Positions 27,301 through 36,198 of a DNA stretch of 64,000 bases are shown piece after piece. Within the stretch, counting starts at the first letter, position 1. Every line of letters begins with the position of its first letter. The stretch is from Flavobacteriales bacterium (GTDB lineage: Bacteria; Bacteroidota; Bacteroidia; Flavobacteriales_E; Vicingaceae): assembly GCA_015075325.1 (NCBI GenBank), contig JABTUP010000002.1, forward strand, positions 62,001-126,000, in the 5' to 3' direction. Under the pieces are notes generated by a model that was not told the origin of the DNA, did no database searches, and saw nothing but the letters and a program-made list of their open reading frames with translations. Position numbers and translations under genes: made by a program.

Positions 27301-27685
27301 CAAAATCAATTTTATAAATAGGTTCTTTTTCAGCAAATTCAACATCTTCTTGTTGAGCCAATTCTTTAACAAAAGCATCTATTTGTGCATAATTATTAAA
27401 TTTAACTCTATAGATTTTTTGTAACTCATCTTTGTTTGTATAATAACTCGGACGAGTTAAAGAAGTTACATCGTACTTTTGAAAAGTTCTTGCAAATTGA
27501 GGATAATCCTGAAGAGATTCGTATTTAACTACTTCGGTAGTACTTTCTCTCATGGTTTCAACTGTTCGAACATTCTTTTTCAGTTTAAACATTACAGTCC
27601 CATCTAAAAAATTGGGGCTATAAGTTTGTGAAAACGCCAAACTACTTAGCAGTAAGCTGACAATTAAGGTTAGTTTATTTTTCAT
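24389..27685 (-). CDS. S8 subtilisin-like peptidase with PKD domains and T9SS type A signal
   Basis: A 1098-residue secreted protease. Signal peptide 1-19 (SSLAFSQ), a prodomain-like region to about 140, then the S8 catalytic domain with D167 (AIVDNA), H206 (SHGTHCAGL), the oxyanion Asn in FFAAAGNDG and S369 (GGTSMATPFAAGL). A PKD domain lies at about 430-515 (WQWSFPGGTPASH), a YCF48/BNR-like beta-propeller with recurring GGTTWT and NGGTNWT motifs at about 520-860, a second PKD at about 865-950 (YSWNFFGGTADD), an Ig-like piece, and a type A sorting domain at about 1035-1098 (VAIYPNPAKDMLTLTL). It should be exported by T9SS and digest external protein. All catalytic residues are present. Confidence 0.95.
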   Translation of the reverse strand: MKNKLTLIVSLLLSSLAFSQTYSPNFLDGTVMFKLKKNVRTVETMRESTTEVVKYESLQDYPQFARTFQKYDVTSLTRPSYYTNKDELQKIYRVKFNNYAQIDAFVKELAQQEDVEFAEKEPIYKIDFVPNDPQHTGTTKWYHTLVGSETAWNTSLGSNAIKLAIVDNAVACGHTDLTTFKQRDVADNDNDATPPTVYSSDQAWSHGTHCAGLATADINNGIGIASLGGNVELIGIKATPNSGSSNSVYYSYDGVQWACANGANIVSMSFGGPDESSAFQNLINNYPDVVFFAAAGNDGTTTVNYPGGYDNVICVGSVDGNDSRSSFSNYNGTTPFVDIASPGGYTSGGLMSTVYTAGGNNYARMGGTSMATPFAAGLAGLMLSINPTLTPAQVESCLISTGVSISGNIGPRINAPAAVACVSATLTGDPLPQFSGSPTSIYVGQSVSFIDQSGDGGNAITTWQWSFPGGTPASHTGQTPPAITYSATGQYDVTLTITNSQSTQSLTKTQYVNVSLDPYGNWIEQATAFTQASRGIAHIDIVDANTVWALAYDGSGGSANVQQFTKTINGGTTWTPQNINVGNTGLGISMISAIDATTAWLAAYPNAAGQTGGIWKTVNGGSTWTRQSTATYNNANSFTNVVHFWDANNGFCQGDPISNEFELYTTTNGGTNWTLVPAANIPAPLSGEYGYVRDIEVVGDVVWFGTNKGRLYHSTNKGLNWSVYQTPETDMANAKYSFKDANNGILLSGGNVYKTTNAGANWTPITTTGSVFTSGLCWIEGTDIIFSTGGGGAIGSSYSQDGGVTWNIIDTEQHTYCEFLNPAVGWSGWFNESASSKGIWKWNSLVSLLTADFEATPLNVCVGQEVQFTDLTTGGTPVSYSWNFFGGTADDNTIANPKVTYATAGTYDVELTVSDGSLPSTKKIIGYINVADAVPATPNFIAGDMTPCNGATEVYSTNSITGVSYMWTLPGDWTGTSNTGSISATVGTSGTISVMAMNACGMSANLDSTVSVTCTVGINDLANSTVAIYPNPAKDMLTLTLDNSLIKNNYRVVDMLGKTVISDKIHSTVQTVNIENLSQGMYYLMIEGIENPYKFVKE

Positions 27686-27798
27686 ATTTTTTTAGTTAGT
27701 TAAAATAAAAATCATGGCAAGTTATGATTTTTTTCAGAAGAAATTCTCTCAAAAAATTGAATAGTTATATTTTTAAAACGTTTGTTATAAAAGTTAAA

Positions 27799-28986
27799 TT
27801 AATTGAACACATAACTATAACCAATGCTAAACTCTGTAAAATCGGCTTGACCGAAGTTTGCATTAATGTGAGCTCCAATAAAAACATTGTTTCGAGGTTT
27901 TTTTAATGTATTTATCAAGTAATAATTTAAACCCATTCGAGAGTTAAACCATTTTTTTAATTGGTGATTCAGCCCTTTATCTTTCTGAAAATCTTCATTA
28001 AACTTTTCATAAAAAGGCTTGTATAAATTCAAACCTCCTTCTATATCAATTGCAACATGATTCATTAAAAATTCAACTCCCATAAAATAATAAATGTTTG
28101 AAGCCGAAAGTGTAGCATTTTCCTGAAAAGACTCTATACGGTTAGCATTAATATAATCAATATAATGTTGATAAAATCGATAAGAAAAGCCGGTTTTCCA
28201 TTTTAAATGGTTTTTAAATAAAATCCCAAATGAAATTGATGTTGTTGTTACTAATTTTTTATCACCGCCTATTGGTGCAATAGTTGCTCCTAATTCGTGG
28301 AATCCTAAGCCTTCACGTAAATGAATAAAATATTTTCTTACTTCTTTTTTATTTTTTGTTTGTTGAATAGTTGTGTGGTTAAGGTTGGCTTTATTCCATT
28401 GAAATGACACTCCAAATAATGCTGAATTTAACCCAAAATTGGGAAGTTGTGTATGACCATTGGAATGATGCGAATAACCTCCAACTAATTTTATATCATA
28501 ATGTTGTTTTTGCACAATGGTTTGATACAACATCGCTTGAAAACCCCACGTAAAAGCTGAACCAACTGATAAATTCTCGATATTTGATACACTGTCGTAA
28601 TGATGGGTGAAATAAGAAATTCCTAAACTTAATTTGATATAAGTTGGTAACCGCGAATGAATTACTTTGTATCTAATGTATGGTAAAATACTAAATTGAT
28701 TGCCGTAAATTTTATTGTTTCCAAGATTGGAAGCAAAAAATGAAACCCCTGTTTCTGGAAAATTATAATACCTGCTCCACCCTAACGAATCGTTATTTGT
28801 TTTACCTAAACTTAATGCAAATGCCTGCTGTATATTGGTTGATGGAAATATTTTGGTATAATTTGGAACAATTTTACCCGCAGTATATTCAATTTCATAA
28901 TTAATTGGAGATTTGTTTTGGGAATATAATTTACTAATAAACCAAAAAAACAGCATAAAAATAACTAAGCTCTTTACCGATTTCAT
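27799..28986 (-). CDS. Acyloxyacyl hydrolase / PagL-like lipid A deacylase
   Basis: A 395-residue outer-membrane protein with a signal peptide (LVIFMLFFWFISKLYSQ). The first half resembles the PagL-type acyloxyacyl hydrolase barrel, with the His-Ser active motif in GGYSHHSNGHTQLPNFGLNS at about residues 168-187. Such enzymes remove the 3-O-acyl chain from lipid A and so change envelope charge and immune recognition. The second half (about 220-395) adds more barrel-like strands, making it clearly longer than PagL (about 170 residues). It may be a larger barrel or a two-part protein. It lies downstream of secA on the same strand but beyond a terminator. Confidence 0.75.
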   Translation of the reverse strand: MKSVKSLVIFMLFFWFISKLYSQNKSPINYEIEYTAGKIVPNYTKIFPSTNIQQAFALSLGKTNNDSLGWSRYYNFPETGVSFFASNLGNNKIYGNQFSILPYIRYKVIHSRLPTYIKLSLGISYFTHHYDSVSNIENLSVGSAFTWGFQAMLYQTIVQKQHYDIKLVGGYSHHSNGHTQLPNFGLNSALFGVSFQWNKANLNHTTIQQTKNKKEVRKYFIHLREGLGFHELGATIAPIGGDKKLVTTTSISFGILFKNHLKWKTGFSYRFYQHYIDYINANRIESFQENATLSASNIYYFMGVEFLMNHVAIDIEGGLNLYKPFYEKFNEDFQKDKGLNHQLKKWFNSRMGLNYYLINTLKKPRNNVFIGAHINANFGQADFTEFSIGYSYVFN

Positions 28987-29006
28987 TAGTAGCGAATAAT
29001 CAAAAA

Positions 29007-29036
29007 AAACAGGCTACATTTTTTTATAGCCTGTTT
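29007..29036 (-). terminator. Terminator downstream of secA
   Basis: AAACAGGCTA (29007-29016) and TAGCCTGTTT (29027-29036) form a 10-bp stem with a ten-base loop. In the minus direction the stem is followed by a T-run. It lies 14 bases after the secA stop and may also help shield the gene beyond it. Confidence 0.85.
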
Positions 29037-29049
29037 CCATTTATTAAAA

Positions 29050-32000
29050 TTACTTTCCGTGACACTGCTTATATTTCTTACCACTTCCACAAGGACAAAG
29101 GTCATTTCTACCTACTTTTTTTTCTACTCGAATAGGTTGTGCTTTAGGTTGTTCTCGTTGTTCTGGATTTCCTGTATTTGACGAAGTATAATCAGGACGA
29201 CTTAGTTTAAGATTAGCTAAATCATTTTTTACTGGTGCTGGAGCTTCCTTTGCAGCAACTTCAGGCTGCCCTTCTTTTGGTTGTGGCAATCCACTTTTCA
29301 TTAAGAAACGAGCTACTTCTTTGTTGATTTTTAACAACATTCGGTTAAATAACTTAAATGCTTCAAATTTATAAATCAATAAAGGGTCTTTTTGCTCATA
29401 AACCGCACCTTGAACCGACTGTTTCAATTCATCCATTTCACGCAAATGTTCTTTCCAATCTTCGTCAATCATGGCTAAGATTACATTTTTCTCGATGTTT
29501 TTTATCAGTTCTTTACATTCGGTATTATAGGTTTTTTCTAATGGTGTTGAAATATTTATTTGTTTCATTCCATCAGTAATTGGAACCAAAATGTTTTCAT
29601 AATGTGCTCCTTGATTTTCGTAAACATCTTTAATTACTGGAAAAGCCATTTGAGCAATTAATTCCGATTTTTTATAGTAATGATTTAAAGCTAACTCGTG
29701 TAATTCATCAATTAATTCATTCGGCTTACTATCAATAAAATCTTGTTCCGAGAAAGGAGATTGAATGCCTAATAATCTGATTAATTCTATTTTAAAGTTT
29801 TCGTAATCTCTGGTTTCTTGGTGTTCGTTTACTAAATCCTCACAAACATCATAAATCATGTTGGAAATTTCCACTCCCAAACGTTCTCCGTAAAGTGCAT
29901 TTCTTCGTTTGGTATAAACCACCTCACGTTGCGAGTTCATAATATCATCATACTCCAACAATCTTTTTCTAATACCAAAGTTGTTTTCTTCTACTTTTTT
30001 CTGAGCTCGCTCAATAGATTTGGTTACCATCGAATGTTGAATAACTTCACCATCCTCTAATCCCATTCTATCCATTAATTTAATGATTCGTTCAGAATTG
30101 AACAAACGCATTAAATCATCTTCTAACGAAACAAAAAATTGTGATGAACCTGGATCTCCTTGACGACCAGCACGACCTCTTAACTGACGGTCGACACGAC
30201 GAGAATCGTGACGCTCTGTACCAATAATAGCTAAACCACCTGCTTCTTTTACTCCTTCACCTAATTTAATATCGGTACCTCGACCAGCCATATTGGTAGC
30301 GATAGTTACTGCTCCTGCTTTACCTGCACCGGCAACAATTTCTGCTTCGCGTTGGTGCAATTTAGCATTTAATACGTTGTGATTAATTCCTTTCATTTTA
30401 AGCATTCTGCTCAACAATTCAGAAATTTCAACAGAGGTTGTACCAACCAATACTGGTCGTTTTTGATTTACTAATGATACTATTTCATCAATAACGGCTG
30501 TATATTTCTCTCTTTTAGTTTTATAAACTAAATCTTCTCTATCGTCTCTCGCAATTTTTCTGTTAGTAGGAATAATAACTACATCTAATTTGTAAATGTC
30601 CCACAACTCTTGAGATTCCGTTTCGGCAGTACCAGTCATACCAGCCAATTTGTGGTACATTCTGAAATAATTCTGCAAAGTAACCGTTGCATAAGTTTGT
30701 GTAGCAGCTTCTACTTTTACATTTTCTTTTGCTTCAATTGCTTGGTGTAATCCGTCAGAATATCTTCTGCCTTCCATGATTCTACCCGTTTGCTCATCAA
30801 CAATTTTAACTTTGTTGTCCATTACCACATATTCCACATCTTTTTCGAACATGGCATACGCTTTAAGCAATTGGTTAATGGTGTGTATTCGTTCTGCTTT
30901 TACCGAATAATCTTGAATCATGCGTTCTTTCATGATTAATTTTTCTTGCTCCGAAGCCGTTGATTTTTCAATATCAGCAACTTCCGAACCGATGTCGGGC
31001 ATTACGAAGAATTTTGGGTCGTCGCCCGAACCTGTAATTAAATCTACACCTTGTTCGGTTAGTTCAACAGCATTAGACTTTTCATCAACAACAAAAAATA
31101 ATGCAGCATCGGCTTTTGGCATTTCTTTGTTCTGATCTTGCATGTAATAGTTTTCTGTTTTTTGTAGCACTGCTTTAATTCCATGCTCACTCAAAAACTT
31201 AATTAATGCGGTATTTTTAGGTAAACCTCGGTGTGCTCTAAGTAAAGCTAAACCACCTTTTTCTTGGTCTTCTTTGCTAATTTTCTCACCATTAATTAAC
31301 GGTGTTAATAGTTTTTTGGCTTCACTCAAAGCTTCAGTAACAAACTTTTTTTGTGCTGCTACTAACTTTTCAACACGAGGTTTTAGTTCGTGAAATTCGT
31401 GTTTGTCGCCTTTTGGAGTTGGTCCTGAAATAATTAATGGTGTTCTAGCATCATCAATTAAAACAGAATCGACCTCATCGACAATAGCATAATGATGTTT
31501 ACGTTGTACCAAATCTTCTGGTGTACGCGACATGTTATCTCTTAAATAATCGAAACCAAATTCGTTATTGGTACCATAAGTAATATCGGCTAAATATGCT
31601 TTTCTTCTTTCTGGCGAATTGGGTTGATGTTTATCAATACAATCAACAGTTAAGCCATGAAACTCAAATATTGGAGCCATCCATTCCGAGTCACGTTTTG
31701 CTAGGTAATCGTTAACCGTTACCAAATGAACTCCTTTTCCTGCCAACGCATTTAAGTAAACTGGCAATGTTCCAACCAAAGTTTTTCCCTCACCCGTAGC
31801 CATCTCAGCAATTTTACCTTGATGCAATACGCTACCACCAATTAATTGCACGTCGTAATGCACCATTTCCCAAGTAACTTCGTTTCCTGCTGCCAACCAC
31901 GTGTTGTGATGAATGGCTTTATCGCCTTGAATTAAAACATGATTGTGTTTTGCAGCTATATCTCTATCCATTTGAGTTGCGGTAACTTCAATGGTTTTGT

Positions 32001-32397
32001 TTTCAGCAAATCTTCTTGATGTTTCTTTAACTACTGCAAAAGCTTCTGGCTGAATTTCAGTCAAAACCTCTTCAATTTTTACCAAAATATCTTTTTCGAG
32101 TTGGTCTATTTGGTTGTAGATGTTTTCTTTATCAAGAATACTTAATGAAGCATCGTTATCAATTTTGCTTTTTAGGTCGGCTATTTTATCTTCGTCGGGC
32201 TTAATTTTTGATGAAATTCTAGCTTTAAATTCTATCGTTTTAGCCCTTAACTCATCACCAGAAATCGTTTGAAGTGTTTGATAAAATTGATTTGTTTTTT
32301 CAACAATTGGAGATAATTCTTTTAAATCTCTATCGGTTTTACTTCCTAAAAAGGTTTTAAGTATGGTGTTTAGTAATCCAGCTCCTGCCATTTTCAA
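29050..32397 (-). CDS. secA: Preprotein translocase ATPase SecA
   Basis: A 1115-residue motor of the Sec pathway, the long form seen in Bacteroidota (with an insertion after the first nucleotide domain). Walker A is [12 protein letters not shown] with K205; the DEAD-like motif reads [25 protein letters not shown]2 has [13 protein letters not shown] and [21 protein letters not shown] scaffold and wing region follows, and the C-terminus ends in the zinc motif [15 protein letters not shown], which binds SecB and ribosomes. The start may be M1 or M3 ([16 protein letters not shown]). It acts at the inner membrane with SecYEG and feeds the periplasmic T9SS substrates. Confidence 0.98.
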   Translation of the reverse strand: MKMAGAGLLNTILKTFLGSKTDRDLKELSPIVEKTNQFYQTLQTISGDELRAKTIEFKARISSKIKPDEDKIADLKSKIDNDASLSILDKENIYNQIDQLEKDILVKIEEVLTEIQPEAFAVVKETSRRFAENKTIEVTATQMDRDIAAKHNHVLIQGDKAIHHNTWLAAGNEVTWEMVHYDVQLIGGSVLHQGKIAEMATGEGKTLVGTLPVYLNALAGKGVHLVTVNDYLAKRDSEWMAPIFEFHGLTVDCIDKHQPNSPERRKAYLADITYGTNNEFGFDYLRDNMSRTPEDLVQRKHHYAIVDEVDSVLIDDARTPLIISGPTPKGDKHEFHELKPRVEKLVAAQKKFVTEALSEAKKLLTPLINGEKISKEDQEKGGLALLRAHRGLPKNTALIKFLSEHGIKAVLQKTENYYMQDQNKEMPKADAALFFVVDEKSNAVELTEQGVDLITGSGDDPKFFVMPDIGSEVADIEKSTASEQEKLIMKERMIQDYSVKAERIHTINQLLKAYAMFEKDVEYVVMDNKVKIVDEQTGRIMEGRRYSDGLHQAIEAKENVKVEAATQTYATVTLQNYFRMYHKLAGMTGTAETESQELWDIYKLDVVIIPTNRKIARDDREDLVYKTKREKYTAVIDEIVSLVNQKRPVLVGTTSVEISELLSRMLKMKGINHNVLNAKLHQREAEIVAGAGKAGAVTIATNMAGRGTDIKLGEGVKEAGGLAIIGTERHDSRRVDRQLRGRAGRQGDPGSSQFFVSLEDDLMRLFNSERIIKLMDRMGLEDGEVIQHSMVTKSIERAQKKVEENNFGIRKRLLEYDDIMNSQREVVYTKRRNALYGERLGVEISNMIYDVCEDLVNEHQETRDYENFKIELIRLLGIQSPFSEQDFIDSKPNELIDELHELALNHYYKKSELIAQMAFPVIKDVYENQGAHYENILVPITDGMKQINISTPLEKTYNTECKELIKNIEKNVILAMIDEDWKEHLREMDELKQSVQGAVYEQKDPLLIYKFEAFKLFNRMLLKINKEVARFLMKSGLPQPKEGQPEVAAKEAPAPVKNDLANLKLSRPDYTSSNTGNPEQREQPKAQPIRVEKKVGRNDLCPCGSGKKYKQCHGK

Positions 32398-32474
32398 TAT
32401 TTATTTTTTCAATTTTCATTAGTCAATTATGTGTCCATTTTACAAATCATGACATATTGACTTTATACAACCCA

Positions 32475-32482
32475 CAAATGTA
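32475..32482 (-). promoter_or_regulatory. Candidate -7 element TACATTTG of secA
   Basis: On the minus strand TACATTTG is an exact TAnnTTTG match, about 78 bases before the secA start, in the gap divergent from cyoE. A -33 TTTG at the expected distance is not clear. Confidence 0.4.
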
Positions 32483-32592
32483 GTTATTTATAAAAGATTC
32501 AGTATATTTTAGCAAAAAAACTATTTAGAAAATCGGAATTTCGAATTGGTTTGCGTTTCTTTGTAAACGTGTTTTATAACATATAAATTTTT

Positions 32593-33483
32593 ATGTCAAT
32601 TTCTAAAGCAGAACATATTGCAGTTGTTGGTTTAGCCGAAAAGCTAAAAAGCTATGCTGCCTTATTTAAGCTAAAAATCACCCTTTTCGTGGTTATTTCT
32701 GCTGTTTTTGGCTATTTTATTGGTATCGAACATTTTTCGTTAGTTGCATTAATATGGTTAACCATTGGTGGTTTTTTTATTACAGCAGCATCAAATGCTT
32801 TTAACCAAATTATTGAACGCAACCACGATGGTTTAATGGAACGCACCAAAAACCGACCATTACCTCAAAACAAACTTTCGGTTACCGAAACATTGATTAC
32901 CTCTTTTGTTTTAACCATTGCTGGAGTTTTAATTTTAGGATTAGGATTAAATCCACTAAGCGGAGTATTGGGCTTGCTTGCTGTATTTATGTATGCTGCG
33001 GTTTACACTCCTCTTAAACGAATTTCAACTTTTGGTGTTTTTGTTGGTGCTTTTCCTGGAGCTTTTCCTCCCATGCTGGGCTATGTTGCTGCAACAGGTA
33101 GTTTTGGATTAGAAGCAGGTATTTTATTTTTTATTCAATTTGTTTGGCAGTTTCCTCACTTTTGGGCAATTGCGTGGCGTTTGTTTAACGATTACCACCA
33201 AGCAGGATTTAAAATGCTTCCGTATAATGCCAAAAACAAAACCTCAGCAATCATTATTTTATTGAGTTCGATTGCTTTGTTTGCCACCAGCTTTTTACCC
33301 GAATATGTTGGTTTAACTGGTAGAACAGCAACCATTGGCTTGTTTGTGCTTTCGTTTTTAATGGTAATTCCTAGCATTAGGCTGGTTAAAACATTAAACG
33401 ACAAGTATGCTTTACACATCATGTTGCTTTCTTATTTGTACCTGATTTTTTCTTTATTCTTTATTTTAATTGATAAAATTTAA
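32593..33483 (+). CDS. cyoE: Protohaem IX farnesyltransferase (haem O synthase)
   Basis: A 296-residue UbiA-family prenyltransferase with about eight membrane segments. The first aspartate-rich motif is NAFNQIIERNHDGLMERTKNRPLP, followed by the basic loop, and the second conserved region reads YTPLKRISTFGVFVGAFPGAFPP. It attaches the farnesyl tail to haem B to give haem O, needed for haem-copper oxidases. It is divergent from secA. The next gene overlaps it by one base and encodes a DUF420 protein also tied to cytochrome oxidase assembly, so the pair serves oxidase maturation. The oxidase subunits are not in the window. Confidence 0.97.
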   Translation: MSISKAEHIAVVGLAEKLKSYAALFKLKITLFVVISAVFGYFIGIEHFSLVALIWLTIGGFFITAASNAFNQIIERNHDGLMERTKNRPLPQNKLSVTETLITSFVLTIAGVLILGLGLNPLSGVLGLLAVFMYAAVYTPLKRISTFGVFVGAFPGAFPPMLGYVAATGSFGLEAGILFFIQFVWQFPHFWAIAWRLFNDYHQAGFKMLPYNAKNKTSAIIILLSSIALFATSFLPEYVGLTGRTATIGLFVLSFLMVIPSIRLVKTLNDKYALHIMLLSYLYLIFSLFFILIDKI

Positions 33484-33998
33484 TGAAAGCCGATAATCCT
33501 TACAAATCGCTTATCATTCTTTTATCCATTGTTGTGCCTGTAGCAGTTGCAGTACTTTATGTGTTGCCAAAAACAGAAACCACTTTGTTTTCCTTTTTAC
33601 CCATGTTAAACGCAACCATTAATGGCACTACTTTTTTTATATTAATAGCTGCTTTGGTAGCCATTAAAAACAAAAACGTGGTGTTGCACAAACGATTGAT
33701 GTGGACAGCATTGATTTTATCGGTACTATTTTTATTGTCGTACGTGTTGTACCATGCCACAACGCCTTCCACTTCGTTTGGTGGAGAAGGAACCATTAAA
33801 TACGTTTATTTTTTTATTTTACTTACCCACATTTTATTATCAGCCATTGTGGTTCCGTTGGTATTGTTAACATTGGTTAGAGCCTTAGCCGAAAAATTTG
33901 ACCAACACCGAAAACTGGCAAAAATTACTCTGCCAATATGGCTTTATGTTACGCTTACTGGTGTGTTGGTTTATTTGATGATTTCGCCTTATTATTAA
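33483..33998 (+). CDS. DUF420 (CtaM-like) membrane protein
   Basis: A 171-residue protein with about five membrane segments (LIILLSIVVPVAVAVLYVLP, FFILIAALVAIKN, LMWTALILSVLFLLSYVLYH and others) and the DUF420 signatures NATINGTTFFILI, LHKRLMWTA, FFILLTHILLSAIVVPLVL and the C-terminal ITLPIWLYVTLTGVLVYLM. DUF420 proteins such as Staphylococcus CtaM help activate haem-copper oxidase. It is coupled to cyoE by a TAATG overlap, which supports the same function. Confidence 0.92.
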   Translation: MKADNPYKSLIILLSIVVPVAVAVLYVLPKTETTLFSFLPMLNATINGTTFFILIAALVAIKNKNVVLHKRLMWTALILSVLFLLSYVLYHATTPSTSFGGEGTIKYVYFFILLTHILLSAIVVPLVLLTLVRALAEKFDQHRKLAKITLPIWLYVTLTGVLVYLMISPYY

Positions 33999-34072
33999 GT
34001 TAAACAGACTGCAACTTCTCGTAACTATATAAACAATTTACCTCTTCAAACCTTTTCATCTCCTTTTGAAGT

Positions 34073-34096
34073 AAAAGCAAAAGACTGCTTTTTTTG
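34073..34096 (+). terminator. Candidate terminator after cyoE-DUF420
   Basis: AAAAGCA (34073-34079) and TGCTTTT (34086-34092) form a 7-bp stem with a six-base loop, followed by a T-run. It ends the cyoE operon before the four-gene cluster. Confidence 0.55.
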
Positions 34097-34151
34097 TGTA
34101 ATAAAAGCTATTACAAAGTTGTTGTGAACTAATTCTAAAAAATTAGAACAT

Positions 34152-34168
34152 TATATTTGCTATATTTG
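34152..34168 (+). promoter_or_regulatory. Two tandem TATATTTG elements upstream of the four-gene operon
   Basis: TATATTTG occurs at 34152-34159 and again at 34161-34168, both exact TAnnTTTG matches, 54-70 bases before the ATG at 34222. They are the best promoter candidates for the putative defence operon. A clear -33 box was not located, so which copy is used is unknown. Confidence 0.45.
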
Positions 34169-34221
34169 ACCTGAATAGAACAAAATTTTTTTATTTTAAA
34201 AAACCACAACAATAGTTTTAA

Positions 34222-36198
34222 ATGCAAATTACACACAAATTAGATGATTTTCTATTTACCATTTTCCCTGAACTGACAGGGGGGGGTAATGAGCTTATAA
34301 TCAATGTATTAGAGAGATTTTACACTTATGGCCCTTACAAGCCAAAAGTTTCAATTGAAGACAATTGGGTAAAAATTGAAATAGACACACCAACAATAAT
34401 TTCACAAGACGGTGACTACAAAAAAGTTATTGCACTTTGTGAAAAAGGAAAATATTCTGAAGCAAAACCAATCTTAAAAAATCTCATAAGCAAGAATCCG
34501 ACAATATCAGAGTATCACCGAATAATGGGACAAATACTATCTGATGAAGGTGACCAAGAAGAAGCTATAAATTGCTTGATTGATGCTTTACGTTGGGATT
34601 CAAAAAACGGTTGGGCATTGTTAATGATGGGGAACATCTTTGCTAAGTTCAAAGATGATGTTCCTACTGCAATGAAGTATTATGACCAAGCACTTGTTGC
34701 AAATCCCAATGACAATATTACGATCAATAATATTGGTGCAAACTTAATGCAACAAGGCAAACTGGAAGAAGCCAAAAAATACTTTTGGGAAGCAATCAGG
34801 ATTAATGACAAATATCCAAACACACATTTTGCACTAGGAATGATTGCGGAAATGGAAGCAGACTTTCAGTCTGCTTTTTACAGCACAATTCAGGCAATAA
34901 AATTGAATAAGAACAAGGATGTTCTATATCAAAACTCGGTAAGACAAGCATTCGAAATTGCAAAAAAGATAATTGCAACAGATGCTGGAAAGAAGATTTA
35001 TCGTGAATACAGGCACAAACTAGAATTTGAAGGAGACAGAAGAATTGATATAGTTCAAGACGAAGAAATACCAACCGCTGCAAAGTTTGAATTTGCAGAG
35101 AATTACGAAAGAGACGTTCATATTGTAAGATATAAATCAAGCTATCCAGCAGTAGAACATCTTATCATGCACGAGTTAGTTCATCTTGATTTTGTAATTC
35201 AAGCAAGAAAGGACGATTTAAATCAATTGTTCATATCCAATCAAAGTCATAAGACACAATTTATAACAGGACTTGAGCCTACAATCAAGAAATTTAATAA
35301 AATGGGTATTCCTGAAAAGTCAATTGCAGAATACTGCTCAAACCTTTTCGATGGAATGAATCGTCAAATCTTTAACACTCCAATTGACTTATTTATAGAG
35401 CAATTTTTATTTAATGAATTTCCCGATTTACGACCTTATCAGTTTTTATCTCTTTACGCCATGTTACAAGAAAGTTTGCAGGCAGTAACAGACAAGAAGA
35501 TAGTTGAACTTTCACCAAAAGAAATTATTTCAAAAAGCAAAGTATACAACCTTGTAAATGCTCTTCAGTTCAAAGAACTTTTCGGATTTGATTTTATCAA
35601 GGAGTTTAATGCTACACCAATTGAGTTAAAACAAGCTAATGACTTTTACAATGAGTATTTACAATACAAAGATGACAAAGAACCAGCCGAAGAATATGAA
35701 TTAGTACTACATTGGGCAGAAGACCTAAAACTAGATAAAAATTTTGAACTCGTAAACGAAAAAGAATTCAGAACAAAGCGAACAAACATCGACAGTATTT
35801 TATCCGAAATAGAAAAAGATCCTTACGACTTAGAATCCAAAGGCCTTTATAAGAAGAGGGAAATGGAGAAATTTCAAAAGTCACAAGAAAGTATCGGAAC
35901 CAACATGGCTGTTGTTATGTTAATGGTTGATGCACTCCAGTTTTTTGAAGGAATGCCAAAAGAAGAAATCAAGAAAATAGCTTTTGAAATTGCTATACAA
36001 GGCACACAAGGCTACAGACCTGAAAAAGACAATTACAATATCAGCTCAATTAAAGGGAAAACCTTTTCAGGCTACCACATTTTAGCCTATTACTATGTTA
36101 GTTGGGCTTTGGCAATTCCCGAGATGCTTTCACAATTACAACTGCCATATGATGATGAATACAAACTGGCTTTAACCATGCATAAACCTAACAAGTAA
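34222..36198 (+). CDS. TPR protein with HExxH metallopeptidase motif (defence operon gene 1)
   Basis: A 658-residue soluble protein without signal peptide. Residues about 75-235 hold four to five TPR units (NPTISEYHRIMGQILSDEGD, NGWALLMMGNIFAKFKDDVP, NDNITINNIGANLMQQGKLE, YPNTHFALGMIAEMEADFQS). A predicted peptidase-like part follows with H317-E318-L-V-H321 in LIMHELVHLDFV, a zinc-binding HExxH motif; a third ligand may be a Glu in TPIDLFIEQFLFNEFPDLRP, but that is a guess. The C-terminal third is helical and unassigned. A G8 tract (34279-34286) encodes residues 20-22. Its stop overlaps the MazG-like start by one base. It could sense infection and cleave a partner, or be a toxic protease; function is inferred only from fold and context. 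Confidence 0.8.
   Translation: MQITHKLDDFLFTIFPELTGGGNELIINVLERFYTYGPYKPKVSIEDNWVKIEIDTPTIISQDGDYKKVIALCEKGKYSEAKPILKNLISKNPTISEYHRIMGQILSDEGDQEEAINCLIDALRWDSKNGWALLMMGNIFAKFKDDVPTAMKYYDQALVANPNDNITINNIGANLMQQGKLEEAKKYFWEAIRINDKYPNTHFALGMIAEMEADFQSAFYSTIQAIKLNKNKDVLYQNSVRQAFEIAKKIIATDAGKKIYREYRHKLEFEGDRRIDIVQDEEIPTAAKFEFAENYERDVHIVRYKSSYPAVEHLIMHELVHLDFVIQARKDDLNQLFISNQSHKTQFITGLEPTIKKFNKMGIPEKSIAEYCSNLFDGMNRQIFNTPIDLFIEQFLFNEFPDLRPYQFLSLYAMLQESLQAVTDKKIVELSPKEIISKSKVYNLVNALQFKELFGFDFIKEFNATPIELKQANDFYNEYLQYKDDKEPAEEYELVLHWAEDLKLDKNFELVNEKEFRTKRTNIDSILSEIEKDPYDLESKGLYKKREMEKFQKSQESIGTNMAVVMLMVDALQFFEGMPKEEIKKIAFEIAIQGTQGYRPEKDNYNISSIKGKTFSGYHILAYYYVSWALAIPEMLSQLQLPYDDEYKLALTMHKPNK
34279..34286 (+). 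repeat. G8 homopolymer near the 5' end of the operon's first gene
   Basis: Eight Gs in an AT-rich gene, after codon 19. With eight the frame is open. With seven the reading becomes GTA ATG AGC TTA TAA, a stop within five codons; with nine TAA follows directly. This is the layout of a slipped-strand switch. Whether the length varies in the population is not known. Confidence 0.9.

Noticed and set aside
33999-34221. Attachment site for insertion of the four-gene operon
   Set aside because: I looked for a tRNA gene or direct repeats at the two ends of the operon and saw none.
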